From assembly GCA_950295325.1 (NCBI GenBank), contig OX485809.1, positions 11,224,001-11,284,000 of the forward strand: a stretch of 60,000 nt of DNA, written 5' to 3'. Below the pieces are notes generated by a model. It did no database searches and was not told where the DNA came from. It saw only the letters and a program-made list of their open reading frames with translations. Shown piece after piece: positions 1-10,948 of the stretch. The stretch is from Polytrichum commune. Lineage: Eukaryota > Streptophyta > Polytrichopsida > Polytrichales > Polytrichaceae. Each line of letters begins with the position of its first letter. The stretch's first letter is position 1. The translations under genes were made by a program, and so were the position numbers.

Positions 1-476
1 ACAAGGCCTTTAGGCCCTTCATTAGACACCGAATGTGGATCAAGAGGAATGGCCATGCACCCAAAAGTGAATGTGTTGAATTTTTTTTAATATACGTCTA
101 GAAAGGGTATTTTTGAAGAAAAATAAAATAAAAATCCTAGTTTGGTCATTCTTTTGTTTGCTTCTTGTCTTCATCTTTTCTTCCGTGAAAAAAAAATATC
201 GTTAAAAACTCATTATAACAATATTCTCTACCATGGACACCCTATTTTTTTTTCTACTAGAGCACCTCTTTTGCCTCTCCCACCGCAAAACATGTTGGAC
301 CATGTAAGTGGATAGTGTAGGCCATAAATATGTCTTTTGGGGACCTCGAATTCCATGGTCACTCTAACATTGTTTCCTTGGTGTAAACCGAAGTGGTCGT
401 GGGACGAGTTCAACAACCAATTACACATTTTACCGGGCTTTGGGACGAATTCATGATCCATGGTGTAAACAACCCC
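1..476. mobile_element. MITE-A copy 1 (Harbinger/Tourist-like, left end outside window)
   Basis: This segment is homologous along its length to 54685-55237 (shared text such as GGGGACCTCGAA and CAACAACCAAT). The right end reads CATGGTGTAAACAACCCC and is followed by TAA, which matches the TAA target duplication of the complete copy. The left terminus lies before base 1. No transposase is visible, so it is a non-autonomous element. Confidence 0.7.
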
Positions 477-589
477 TAAAGCGTTATTGTAGTTGGGAAG
501 TGGCCATTTAAGACACTTTAACCTTAGTGCAAATGTGTAAAGCCCATACAAAACCGATCAACAACCTTAATGGGTGAAGTGAAACCCCC

Positions 590-795
590 ATTACATTGGT
601 TATCCCACTTAGTGCATGTTATTATTCGGAGTTACGCAATGCAATGACGTCTTACTCAGGGGTTCAATTTTTACTAACAAAGTTGATTCGGTTGTTTGGA
701 CATTCTAGAACACAAATGTTTTTGTTTGGTAAAAAGATTACATTCTCACTAAATAGCTATAGAATTGTGTAACTCCGAATAGTGCACCCTAACCT
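590..795. mobile_element. MITE-F copy 1 (short terminal-inverted-repeat element)
   Basis: The left part contains ATTCGGAGTTACGCAAT and the right part ends with the inverted counterpart ATTGTGTAACTCCGAAT. The interior matches 18143-18350. The exact ends and the target duplication are not clear. It has no coding capacity. Confidence 0.55.
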
Positions 796-984
796 CTGTA
801 ATGTCACTCCCTCGCTTATATCCCGAAATCCTAGGAAAAGGATCTGCCCAGTTTGAACCTCCTCCTTGTTGTCATATTTCCCTCTCATATATCATGGGTT
901 TTGACATTAAAAATAATCTACCCAAGAGTTTAAACCACACTCTTGCACACATCATGTTGTCATCATTGTCATTACTGCTACACT

Positions 985-1318
985 GATTTTGTGTTATCGC
1001 ATACTATCACATGCTACACTAATCCTCTATTATCACGCATCCATGTTGACATTGCAAACCTCCTTATCATCACGTGCACTTTAGTTGACACATGCATGGT
1101 ATTAAGGAGGTTAGAGTGTATCACAAACTGATTGGGATACGGTAATCAATGCACTAATAACTTTCACCTAATCATTATACACTCTAAACTCCGTAGTATC
1201 ACACCCGTGGCAACCAAAGTGCACATGATATTACGGAGATATGTAGTGTTAACATGGTTGCATGATACTATAGAATTAGTGTAGCACGTGACATTATGGA
1301 ATAACACAAAGGAGATGT
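985..1318. repeat. Fold-back element with arms of about 135 bp
   Basis: Bases about 985-1120 are an imperfect reverse complement of about 1182-1318, with a spacer of about 60 bases. Shared landmarks on the two arms are TGCTACACTAAT, CCATGTTGACA/CCATGTTAACA and GTGCACTTTAGTTG/GTGCACTTTGGTTG. The arms are long relative to the element, as in fold-back MITEs. A transcript would form a long hairpin. No gene is seen in the arms. Confidence 0.7.
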
Positions 1319-1728
1319 GAGGACGATTTGAATTCGTTCTCCCGTCACCTATGCTAGAGTGGTCCACTCCACTCCACTTGATCTTCCCGGACGATGTGGC
1401 AGACACATGCACCAACATTCAACACGTGGTATAAAAATAAGAAGAAGAAAAAGAAAGAAAGAAAAGATGACAATCCACATGTTGACACATGGCACAATGC
1501 GAGAGTATGGGTTGACTTCTTGGATGGTTTGCAGTAATGACAAAATTCGTGATATAAGAGAGAGAAATGTGACGATAAGGAGTGAGATGTGAACCACGAA
1601 CATCCGGTCCCTAGGGTTTCGGGATACTAGAGAGTGTGTGACACTATGGGGCTTGGTATTACGGAGTTTAGGGTAGGGTGTATTCGAAAGATGGTGTGCT
1701 GGAAACTAACTGGGATACACACCACTAA
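1319..1728. other. Non-coding stretch
   Basis: No supported gene. It contains a purine-rich run near 1440-1470 and short pieces that resemble the fold-back arms to its left (for example TATTACGGAGTTTAGGG near 1650). Confidence 0.5.
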
Positions 1729-2275
1729 GGGCCAAGTTCCATGTGCCAGTCCCGGTCCGTTTTTTTCAAAATAAATGGGTGGGCCGGTGAAAATAGGGCG
1801 GTGCCATGTGCCATCCTTCTCACCCAAGGACCGGTATCCCCCATGGATGGGTGTCCCACATTTTGTGTTGTGCAAGAACGGGTGCCAAAGGACTGGCGGT
1901 CCTAACGGTCACAAGAAGGACATGTGCCGGTTAAAAAGCTCCGGTGACCGGATCGGCCGGTCACCTAGGGTACACCCTTGGATACTAAAGGCCACTTTGT
2001 TCTTCTAGTCCCTTCTTTTGAGGAGTATTCCTAGGGAAAGTGTATTTTATGATGTTTTTAGAATCTAGATGACCTTCATTGCCGGTGACCTTCATAAAGT
2101 GTCATGTCTAATCACTCACCAAATTTAGTTAGAAAGTAGGAAATCGAAAAAAACCGGCACCCCACATAGAAATACCCCTCCATAAAATGGGTGACATCAC
2201 CCATTTTTTGGATGATGTCACCCGTTTCTCACCCATTTAAAAAACGGACTGGGACCGATACATGGAACTTGGCCC
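1729..2275. mobile_element. MITE-D, 547 bp Harbinger/Tourist-like element with TAA duplication
   Basis: The termini are inverted repeats of nearly 40 bp. The left end begins GGGCCAAGTTCCATG, continues with a CCGGTCCG stretch and reaches a T-run. The right end runs from an A-run through CGGACTGGGACCG to CATGGAACTTGGCCC. TAA flanks both sides (1726-1728 and 2276-2278). Near the right end is a smaller inverted motif around GGGTGACATCACCC. There is no transposase, so it is non-autonomous. Confidence 0.85.
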
Positions 2276-2589
2276 TAAGAGTGTGAATGGGGACCTCATC
2301 AATGTGAAATCATTTTTGAGAGAGGTTCCATGATATGGCAAGGACAGGGAACTAATGAGTAGGCCGGCTGAGAAAGCAAGCAGGTGTTTGAAAATTTTGT
2401 TGACCAGTTCCAAACCACAAGTGCAAATTAAAGAGAGAAAAAAAAAGCCCAGGTCCGGCTTCCAGTGTGAGTGAGTACCTTCAGGGGGTTGTTCACACCT
2501 GTGTCTGGGGACCCTTTTGGGCATAATCGGTCGTTGAAAAAGTGTCTCCAAGTGTTTCCAAGCAATGAACGCGAAGAACGGGCCACTAA
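2276..2589. other. Non-coding spacer between MITE-D and MITE-B1
   Basis: No supported gene or RNA. Reading frames here have no recognisable domain. Confidence 0.5.
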
Positions 2590-3059
2590 GGGCCACTTCA
2601 CACATGAGACTGAGAGCCCGTGACCATTACACTTCAAGCGCTCTCATTGGTGGAAAAGGCGGAGCCGGTCCAAGTTTGCTGCTTCACACTAGGCTTGAGG
2701 GACGAACGGGAGTGAGTGAATGCAAGATGGATGTACAGTCTACATGGATTCCTACATGGCATCAAATGGATCATGTTTCATGGTCACTTGGACTGTTTTC
2801 AAAAGCCACCTCTTGGAGGTAGGTCTAACACAAAACCGGGAGACCAATGCACTCCGAACGCTCACAACTGGTGGTTTATTCTATTTTATCATGTGTGAGG
2901 ACCCCGCATGAAGAGAAATTAATTGAAATAGCATGTGATTGAGGGCCCAGTCACATATGACTTCACACTACAGTTGAGGATCCGTGACCACACGACATGA
3001 TTTTGGAGGTGTGTTGGGACGTCATGGTCACAACTCTTGGCTTGTGTGTGAAGTGGCCC
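2590..3059 (+). mobile_element. MITE-B copy 1 (Harbinger/Tourist-like, about 470 bp)
   Basis: First of four copies in the window (others at 6156, 40475 and 50658), all in the same orientation. The ends are GGGCCACTTCACACATGAG and CTTGTGTGTGAAGTGGCCC, inverted relative to each other. Flanks are TAA on the left and TAG on the right, a decayed three-base duplication. Internal landmarks are AAAAGGCGGAGCCGGTCCAA and CACCTCTTGGAGGTAGG. Small frames inside recur in each copy only because the copies are related. Confidence 0.85.
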
Positions 3060-3104
3060 TAGATTAGTTACAGATGAATCCGTTGAGTTTGAAAATAACC
3101 CGTT

Positions 3105-3390
3105 GAGGTTCAAGACTTTAGGAGAATCACTGGTTATTTGAGAAGAATCAAATGGAATATACCTCAAATTCCTAAAGAAGAACCGGAAGATTAGAGCATG
3201 TGTAACTAGTCGGACTTGGAAACACTAGGATTTTCGACCGAGTATGCCCAACAATCTCCCGAGACACTGTTTCCAAGTCCAACCGGTTATATGTTGTGAT
3301 CTTCCGGTTTTTCTTTGTTAATTTGAGGTATATTCCATAGATTCTTTTAAGAGGATTGGTTATATTCATGAAGTCTTGAACTTCAGCTGG
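3105..3390. repeat. Fold-back element, arms of about 115 bp
   Basis: Bases about 3110-3225 pair with about 3268-3385 as an imperfect inverted repeat. Landmarks are GGAATATACCTCAAATT / AATTTGAGGTATATTCC, AACCGGAAGATTA / GATCTTCCGGTT and GGACTTGGAAACA / TGTTTCCAAGTCC. The loop is about 40 bases. It is separate from MITE-B1, which ends about 45 bases to the left. No coding potential. Confidence 0.75.
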
Positions 3391-5479
3391 TGAATTTTTA
3401 GACTAGACTGGTTCATCTTGAAGTAGCAGCCAATTCTCCGTGTTTATTGGTCCACAACAACATTAAAGTTTTAGTTGCGTGACCTGCAAATGGACACATT
3501 AGACAACAAAACGAGAAGGTAGAAATATGAGCTAAAGTAGACACCATATAGGTTTCCAAGCCAAGGGTGAGTGTGTACTTACCTTGAATCACAAATAAAC
3601 TAAGGTTACAGTTCAAAAGTCGTGATGAGTGAAATCACAAGAGTTCAAACCTCTGAAGGTATGAGACCGAAGTCACAAGAGACATCATTGAATGTAGCTC
3701 GAATGCTCCCTTCTAAAGGGTTGCCTTAAGCGATAGAGGGTGAAATTTTCCTTAATTTTTTCATTCAGTTATTCTACTTGCATTGGACACTCCTCCAAAG
3801 ACTTTAGCTACCATTTGATTTTCATATAAGAATCTCATCAATTATTGACTTAATAGTATTAAAAGACACTTATCAAAATAGAATCCCACATCGCCGAGGT
3901 GCATTTGCAAAGTCAAAAGGGCCCTCCATTAGTCAACTCTGCTCAACTCCACTCGTTTGATCATTTTGGTGGGCAATCATCGCATCTTTGGAATAATAAA
4001 AATCACATTCTTATTTACCATTTGTTCTTTAATTATAACTTAGTCAACTGTAACAAATCCATTAATGATATTCTTTTTATGTCCGTAGTTTTAGGATTTT
4101 TACCTACTGAGCGAATATTCATTTTAGAGTTCTCCAACCGACCAAATCATTTATTTCCTAACCATTATTTACCACCACGAGAAGGTTAACTGATTAAGGA
4201 ATCAATTAAATCCATCATGAGAAGTGCCTAATTCGGTTACTTATCTTAATTGAACACCTATATTTGAGAGGTATGTGATTTTGTCTAGCTCCAAGATTGG
4301 ATACCAAAAAGACATGCAAGTAACAAATATTGGATTATATGCTTAAATATGGTAACCGGTGACAAAAGAAATTAAATGAAGAGGTGTTTACATAGGCAAA
4401 GACCAAATTAAGATAACCCATGAATATAAATACTTTGGGATGAGTTCTTATTCACATGGTTATCTTGGGCCATTGAGTAAATTAAAGGCGACAAGTTACA
4501 TGTATGAAAGCCTAGATGGTCATCTTGAAGAGATAAAGAGTAGTCGGAGTCATGTGTTGGGAACTCAAATTCCATTCATTCAAGGCTTTGGTGCTTTTAA
4601 TTTTCACATAGAACATTGAAAATTCGGGAAGATGACTTGAAAAAACTCTCATTGGAAGGTCTTTGAGAAGGGCATGAAGATACGTGTGATGTCTCATGTT
4701 AAAGTGCATTCTTTGACGCCTATCATATTAATTTTGTTGGCCAAATTTAGGGAGCCTCTTATAGAATTATATGCTCTTAAGCCAACTATGGTTTTTCCAA
4801 CAACAACTTGCCCACATGCCCTCCCCTCCGTTAGTTAGACAAGCATAATATTTTTTTCCAACACCTTGCCAAACAAGGATTTGACCTCAGGCACAAATCG
4901 ACAACCATGCAGAAGGCATCATGGGGTCTATTTCATTGGGAAACCCATGACAATCCAACAACATCAAAAATTGCATTTAATGATCTCAAGGAGGTTTTCC
5001 TTGCTAAATAGTGGAATTCTTTCTATCTCTTGGGGAAGTAACTAGATTACCTTCATCTCAAGGATTTTCTCAGGTATGGATGTGAATTGTTTTTGAAGCA
5101 ACCATTGACACCACCATAACACAAGATAATAGATGATGCCACTGTGACTCTTATAATGCAATTGAAAATGTGGCACATGTTGTATTGGAGTGTCCCTTAT
5201 GGAACTCCATTAGAGATAAGTTTTAATCACTAGTTGGGACTATCGTATTAGGAAGTCTCAAGTCTTTCTTTCAAGTGGACCATCAAGTCAATATTAGCCT
5301 CTATCTCACGAAGGCTACCGCACTCCACCACTCTAGGGAATAGCCAGTGTGACATCACCATGATGTACTTTTAGTCCCATAAGCCTTTCAATTTTCTAGA
5401 TTTTAAAATAAATTACATTCCAATTTCAATATCAATATCAATTTCATTTCATTCTAGAATGAATAACCACATATGTTTC
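3391..5479. other. Gene-free AT-rich stretch with dispersed repeat pieces
   Basis: No gene is supported. Bases about 4240-4320 (AAGATTGGATACCAAAAAGA) resemble 54155-54260 and more weakly 58005-58075, so part of the stretch belongs to a dispersed repeat family. The rest shows no recognisable element. Confidence 0.5.
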
Positions 5480-5489
5480 CTTTTATGAG

Positions 5490-5975
5490 GGGGGGGGGGT
5501 AGACCTATATGACCATTTAATGAGCACCAAAGTCTTCGTTTTGATAATAAATGAGATATTCATACGAGCTCCAAAAATTATGAGGAAAGTGGCTTTGCCC
5601 TTAATTTGGATTTTTTAACCATCTCGTACTAATCACATATTTCATATCATAGAAGAAGTGAATTACACAAATTGTCATTTCAAATTTTTTATGCCAACCT
5701 CGTCTTCACACATCCTTTAGTGTCCTTTAGGTGCTCAATTAAAAAGAGTGTCCACATTAGACCCACATACAAAACATTACTTAGCAATGTGCGTTGGTTA
5801 TGTTCGCCCTAGAAATATAACTACAAGGTTATGGATACGGTTCGTGTCCATAGTTAATTTCCTCATAATTTAAGAGCTCATATGAATATCTTATTCAATA
5901 TCAAAGTGAAGTTGAGGTGAAGAGTCTTAATCTTATCAGACTCTCATATAGGTCCACACACCCCCCACACACACA
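5490..5975. repeat. Inverted-repeat element, member of a dispersed family
   Basis: The left arm (about 5500-5605) and right arm (about 5840-5970) are inverted relatives. Shared landmarks are GACCTATATGA, GAGATATTCATACGAGCTC / AAGATATTCATATGAGCTC and ATTATGAGGAAA. Related single arms occur at about 54300-54400, 58105-58200 and, inverted, 52320-52420. A run of G lies at the left boundary (5491-5500) and a C/CA-rich run at the right. There is no open coding region. Confidence 0.6.
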
Positions 5976-6155
5976 CACAATTATGATGTCTATTAAACTT
6001 AGAATGGTTAATATAATTTAGAGCATGCATCCCAATCCTTTCTTGGCGTCCGTTCTTAGATCCACACCTAACCACAAATCACTCAAATATAGGTGTCTGA
6101 TTAGGAAAACAACTAAGTACTTACTTCAATAGTGGTTTATCTTCTTTGACTCTAA

Positions 6156-6666
6156 GGGCCACTACACACACGAGGCTGAGAGCCTAGGACCATTACACTT
6201 CAAGCACTCTCAATTGTGGAAAAGGCGGAGCCGGTCCAAGTTCGCTTCGCACTACGCTTGAGGGACCGACCGAGTATGTGAATGCAAGATGGATGTAAAG
6301 TCCACATGGATTCCTACATGACATCGAATGGATCATGTTTCATGTTCACTTGGATTATTTTCCAAAACCACCTCTTGGAGGTAGGCCTGACACAATACCA
6401 GAAGACCATGGCACTCCGAATACTCACAACCGTCGATTTATTCTTTTCTATCACGTGTGAGGACTCACATGAATAGAGATTCATTGAAATAGCATTTGGT
6501 TGAGGGCCCAGCCACATATGCCTTCCCACTACGCTTGAGGGTCCGTGACCACACGACATGATGTTGGAGGTGTGTTGGGACGGCCACGGGGACGGCCTTT
6601 GGACACTTTCTTTTGGACTCTCTCAATTTCATGGTCACGGCTCTTGCCTCGTGTGTGAAGTGGCCC
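6156..6666 (+). mobile_element. MITE-B copy 2 (about 511 bp)
   Basis: It has the same ends and interior as the other MITE-B copies: it begins GGGCCACTACACACACGAG and ends CTCGTGTGTGAAGTGGCCC. Flanks are TAA on the left and TAC on the right, so the three-base duplication has one mismatch. It has a GGACGGCC-rich segment near 6585 that copy 1 lacks. Non-autonomous. Confidence 0.85.
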
Positions 6667-8149
6667 TACTTTCAACAGACTGAGGGGTAGCAACTTAGTG
6701 ATCAGATTTTCTGGCACCGTTTTTGGGACAAATGAATTACACCGCAATCAATCGGCAGGCAATCAGCATTGACAATGGCAGACTCACATTTATGGTCACA
6801 AGTATCTCGGGAAGCATTATTTTCCATGAGATTTAATTCCGTCCTTGTGTTTGAATCTCAGGTCGAAATTGCACTATTGTCAAACATGAGACAATTTGGC
6901 AGGGTGCATGATTCACTTGGGCCCAAAAAGTCTCCACTTCGATCAGTCCGGAGTCCATGGTTTCAACTTTCTTGTTGTGGCCCTAACTTATTGCAAGTGC
7001 ACTTCACTTCATAGTCCTAGTAGAATTTAGTGTGGGTTACGATTTGGAGTGACACATGGTTATCACTTTTTTATATTGATAATATCATTTTTTTTTTTGG
7101 CTTCCCCTTATCAAGTACGGTATAGGAATGTTCCTTGATGTGCACATTAACTACTTTGGATAGAACGTTCTCAGAAAAAACGTTATAGCAATGCGGAACT
7201 CTAAATGGTAACCCAAACTAATAGGACTACTAAGTTTGCTTACACCTCCCCATACATAAGGTAAGTGCGCATGATTCGAATTGTTCTCTTATAGGAGCAC
7301 ATGAGTTTGAGTGGTGTGTGTAATGCTTCTCAGAAATGGAGAGGAAATAATAAGAGGCATAATCCACCCAACCTTAAGCCATTTAGACTTGTAGGAACTA
7401 AGAGTTAAAGCTCTCCTCAACTAGTCATAAAGCATATAGTTAACCGGCTCAACCTCCATATTTTTGGGGTGAGTTAAGTGCTCTAACTAATGATCAATGC
7501 GTACGAGGTGAGAACCTCGTGTAACACCATAGTCCCAACTAGTTGGTAACTCCCCTTTACTTTTTAGAACTAGTAGACCTCCCAGAGTGGAGTCCTCTAG
7601 TCTTACCTTATATATGTGGAATTAGATATAGCAAAGGTAACTAATAAGCAAACATATGTTACACACCTCCTCACTTAGAAATAAATGTCCACGTTCATAT
7701 ACTGCAAATCCCAAACTGTAATGCATCAAATTAATGGTCAAGACTACAACTTGATTTAAACTAAGCCATGATATTTATATATGTACCCATGCTCCTTGCC
7801 ACTTGTAGGGCAAGACAAGTTAATAATAACGCCCCATTTACAAGTATTTGTGCAAGCTTGAAAGAATGAAAAGGCGCCTACCCCTAAGATATCTTTCGCA
7901 TCAAATGTTCATGTGCCACTGGGGCTTCGTGTTCGTGCTTAATGCCATGATGTGTAAGCCTATCTTCCGACTTGGCTCCTACATTCCAATACTCCTTGAT
8001 ATTTCTACACCGAAGTTGCTTTCTAGCTCCTAAGAATTATCCTCAAGTGCATATCTGAGCCATTTAATCAGATAGAGTTTCTTGGGACAAGAGCGAGACC
8101 CTCTTTCTTCATGTGAAAGCACTTTAGACCTTGGACAACTAACCAATTA
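6667..8149. other. Gene-free stretch
   Basis: Short open frames occur (for example at 6769-7014 and 7848-8033) but none shows a domain or a plausible exon structure. No repeat shared with the rest of the window was noticed. Confidence 0.5.
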
Positions 8150-8825
8150 ATTCAACTTAACTAGTTGTTGTTCGTAACTATGGTTGTCGTGATTTGACTT
8201 GCCAAAATATGTAGTTAACTATAGTTGTTTTAATTTCGGTCTGCCAAAAAATCTAGTTAACTATAGTTATATGTAATTAACTAAAGTTGAGTGCAACATG
8301 CAGTGTATTACCAAGATAGCTTAGAGCATCTACATCTTTTCCTTTTCTTTTATTCAATTTTTAAAAATTTAGGACTTGAATCCATTTGTGACTCGGACTC
8401 AATCAACACCCAATGAGCACGACCTCATTATTTATACGTAACTTAAGAGTATAATGGGTTCAACTGCTGCAAGGAATAGTGGATTTTATTCCTTCTTGGG
8501 ATGGCCTGGCATGGGTGACAAGCATTGATTATTCTTACATAGGTTTCTTAAGAAGTTATTTTAATGTACTTCATTTTATTGTTTTGAGATAATTGAAAGA
8601 ACTTGCCAACTGGCTCCTTATAGATTTTGGGACTCTCAAGTTAGAGCTGTCTAATTTGTTTTTCTAGTTAATTGTAGTTGTTTTTGAATTCAATCCTAAT
8701 TTTTTAAAGTCAACTATAGTTGTTTTTCAAATTGGTTTGAAAATTTTCTAGTTGACTATAGTTGTTCCCTAAAATGTATTGAAAAAAATCTAGTTAACCA
8801 TAGTTATTTTGGCAGTTGTCCAAGC
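8150..8825. repeat. Irregularly spaced AGTTAACTATAGTTG-type motifs
   Basis: The motif CTAGTTAACTATAGTTGTT and close variants occur about eight times, in two clusters (8155-8300 and 8660-8820) separated by unrelated sequence. The motif is partly palindromic (AACTATAGTT). It lies just downstream of the minus-strand gypsy pol remnant, so it may be part of that element's 3' untranslated region or LTR. No LTR pair was identified. Confidence 0.5.
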
Positions 8826-10850
8826 TTTGAAGCACTTGCTCTACTTCATATGATGCATCTTCCTTAAAGATTGGTGGATAGGGAGGTTGGACCTTGCCAT
8901 CAGCTATATACGGCCAAAGATGTGACACATGAAACATATCATGAATCTTAAAATGTATTTGACACTTGCATGCAGTGTGCTATGACCCCTATCACCTCTT
9001 GGTTATTTGAAATTCGCCGTGGTAATAGCATTCTTGCACTAGGACCTTCAACTTAATGTTGGCAGTACTTACAAGCATTTGTTGGTGGACTTCTTAACAA
9101 CAAAAATTGTCTCTTCTTGTTAGCATAATGTTTCTGCCGCTGTTGCCCAACAATTCATTTTTTTGGCCTAGTCAATTACATAAGATATATGCTCATCAAA
9201 TTTTTTTGCAATAAGGACTTGACACCTACTAATTCCATTAATTGGTGTCAAGGGATGCTAACCTTTATTAAGGAAAAAATGGAGTATTTTGAACAGACTT
9301 TTGCCAAGTGCCATTATATACAAGTTCTACCATAGGAAGGAATTCATCCCAATCATTTTGCATTGGATTTACCATGGGGAGGTCACTCCCTCTTTAATTA
9401 ATGCATACATGTGTGCTCAAGACCTATTTATCAGGGGGCTATTTACTTGCAAAAAAAATTATAAGGTATGGTATTTTTCAAAATAAAGATAAATGATTGT
9501 ATTCTAATACACCCTATCAGTCATTATAATTTTTTGGTGGAATCATTTAAAATTACCCTATTTTTTTGTACTGCATTTTTTTCTTATATTCCAAGTAACC
9601 AATCTTTTTGACTTCGCCCCAAGTGTTTTTTCCTCGGAGCCCAATTGCTCTCCATTTTTTCTTAAACCGCATTTTATTTCGTACACCCAATTTTGTTTGG
9701 GTTCTGTTAGTGACATTTCTTTTCATGAAGGACATTTCTCTTCTTACAAGCATGAATTATGAAGTTCAGCTACAATGCTAAACTCAAATGAACTAAATCA
9801 AAACAATAAACCTAACGCAAAGGCATGCAACTGAAGCATTGTCTTAGACTATGAAATAAAGTCAAACAAAGCGCCAAAATTTTCCCTCCCGGCACGTGGG
9901 TAGAGACCATTAACTCCACATTGGAACCGTTGGTTCAATAACGTTCAAGCAAGCCAACGTGCAAAGTCATCCATCCAAGCATTTTGAACAGAAAATTACA
10001 TTTTTTCATCCACTAACATAGACCCTACCCTAGACCCGCTACCCCTAGTAATTCTTTCCACGTTATTTTACATGTACATACTAGATAAAAGAGGCCATTA
10101 TATGTGATGGTAATTTATATGTAGACATGTTTATTATTTAAAAACCCCCTATATTATATGTACGTTTTTGGCAAAATTTACCTACAATGAATATATTAGA
10201 CCCTATTTTTTTTTATCGCACCTTGTTTCTACGATTTTTGCCAATGACCTCCCCGTGGGATTTACATAATCTTGCAACATGTCCTCAAAGATGCGGTTTA
10301 TTTGTTCAATCCATCCATCGACTTGAGGATGAAATGCAATGGACATAGCCAACCTTGGCCCCCCAAAAACCATGCAACGCATTTTAAGCCTACTTGTGAA
10401 TCCTAGCATCCTTGTTGTTTAGGATTATGAAATTTATACACATGATTATGAAATGACCTTCATGTTCCTTAAGTAGTAACAAGTGTTATGGTTGGCGTAA
10501 AGTGGGCCATTTTGAACAACTTATCCAAACACAAAGATGGCATCATAACCATGACTAAAAGGTTCCAAACCAAAGATCAAATTCACGTTGGCCACCTCCC
10601 AATTCATGTTAAGGATCTCCAATGGTTGTAATAAGCATGTTGGCTTCAAAGTAGGAGCTTTACTCCGTTGGCAAATCTCAGAAGATCATATATGGCTTTT
10701 GATGGACCTTGCATCTCAAGCCACCAAGAGTTTATTTGCACCCTCTTCCAAGTCTTGGTTACTCCAACATGACCATTGTACATTGCATCATGATGTTCAT
10801 TAGAAAAAAACATGACACTTGACCCTTGGAAGGATTCATCTGAAACTACT
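8826..10850 (-). pseudogene. Decayed Ty3/gypsy retrotransposon, integrase region
   Basis: Read on the minus strand, this stretch contains successive pieces of a Ty3/gypsy integrase broken by frameshifts and stops. About 10810-10690 gives a piece resembling the HHCC zinc-binding end (HVGVTKTW). About 10560-10470 gives VDKLFKMAHFTP, typical of the catalytic core start. 10409-10203 gives AFHPQVDGWIEQINR and an EDMLQDYV segment, the core around the catalytic glutamate. About 9160-9050 gives RQKHYANKKRR, and 8940-8830 gives FHVSHLWPYIADGK followed by PPYPP and YEVEQVL, the C-terminal domain. Reverse transcriptase, protease, gag and LTRs were not found. It is old and non-functional. Confidence 0.8.
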
Positions 10851-10948
10851 GTTAAATCTTGTGACTACAAGATCTAACGGTCGATAATTTTTTTGGGAAT
10901 TTTTTCTTTGTAGTCAACTATCATTGCAATCAACCCAAGCATTCATAT

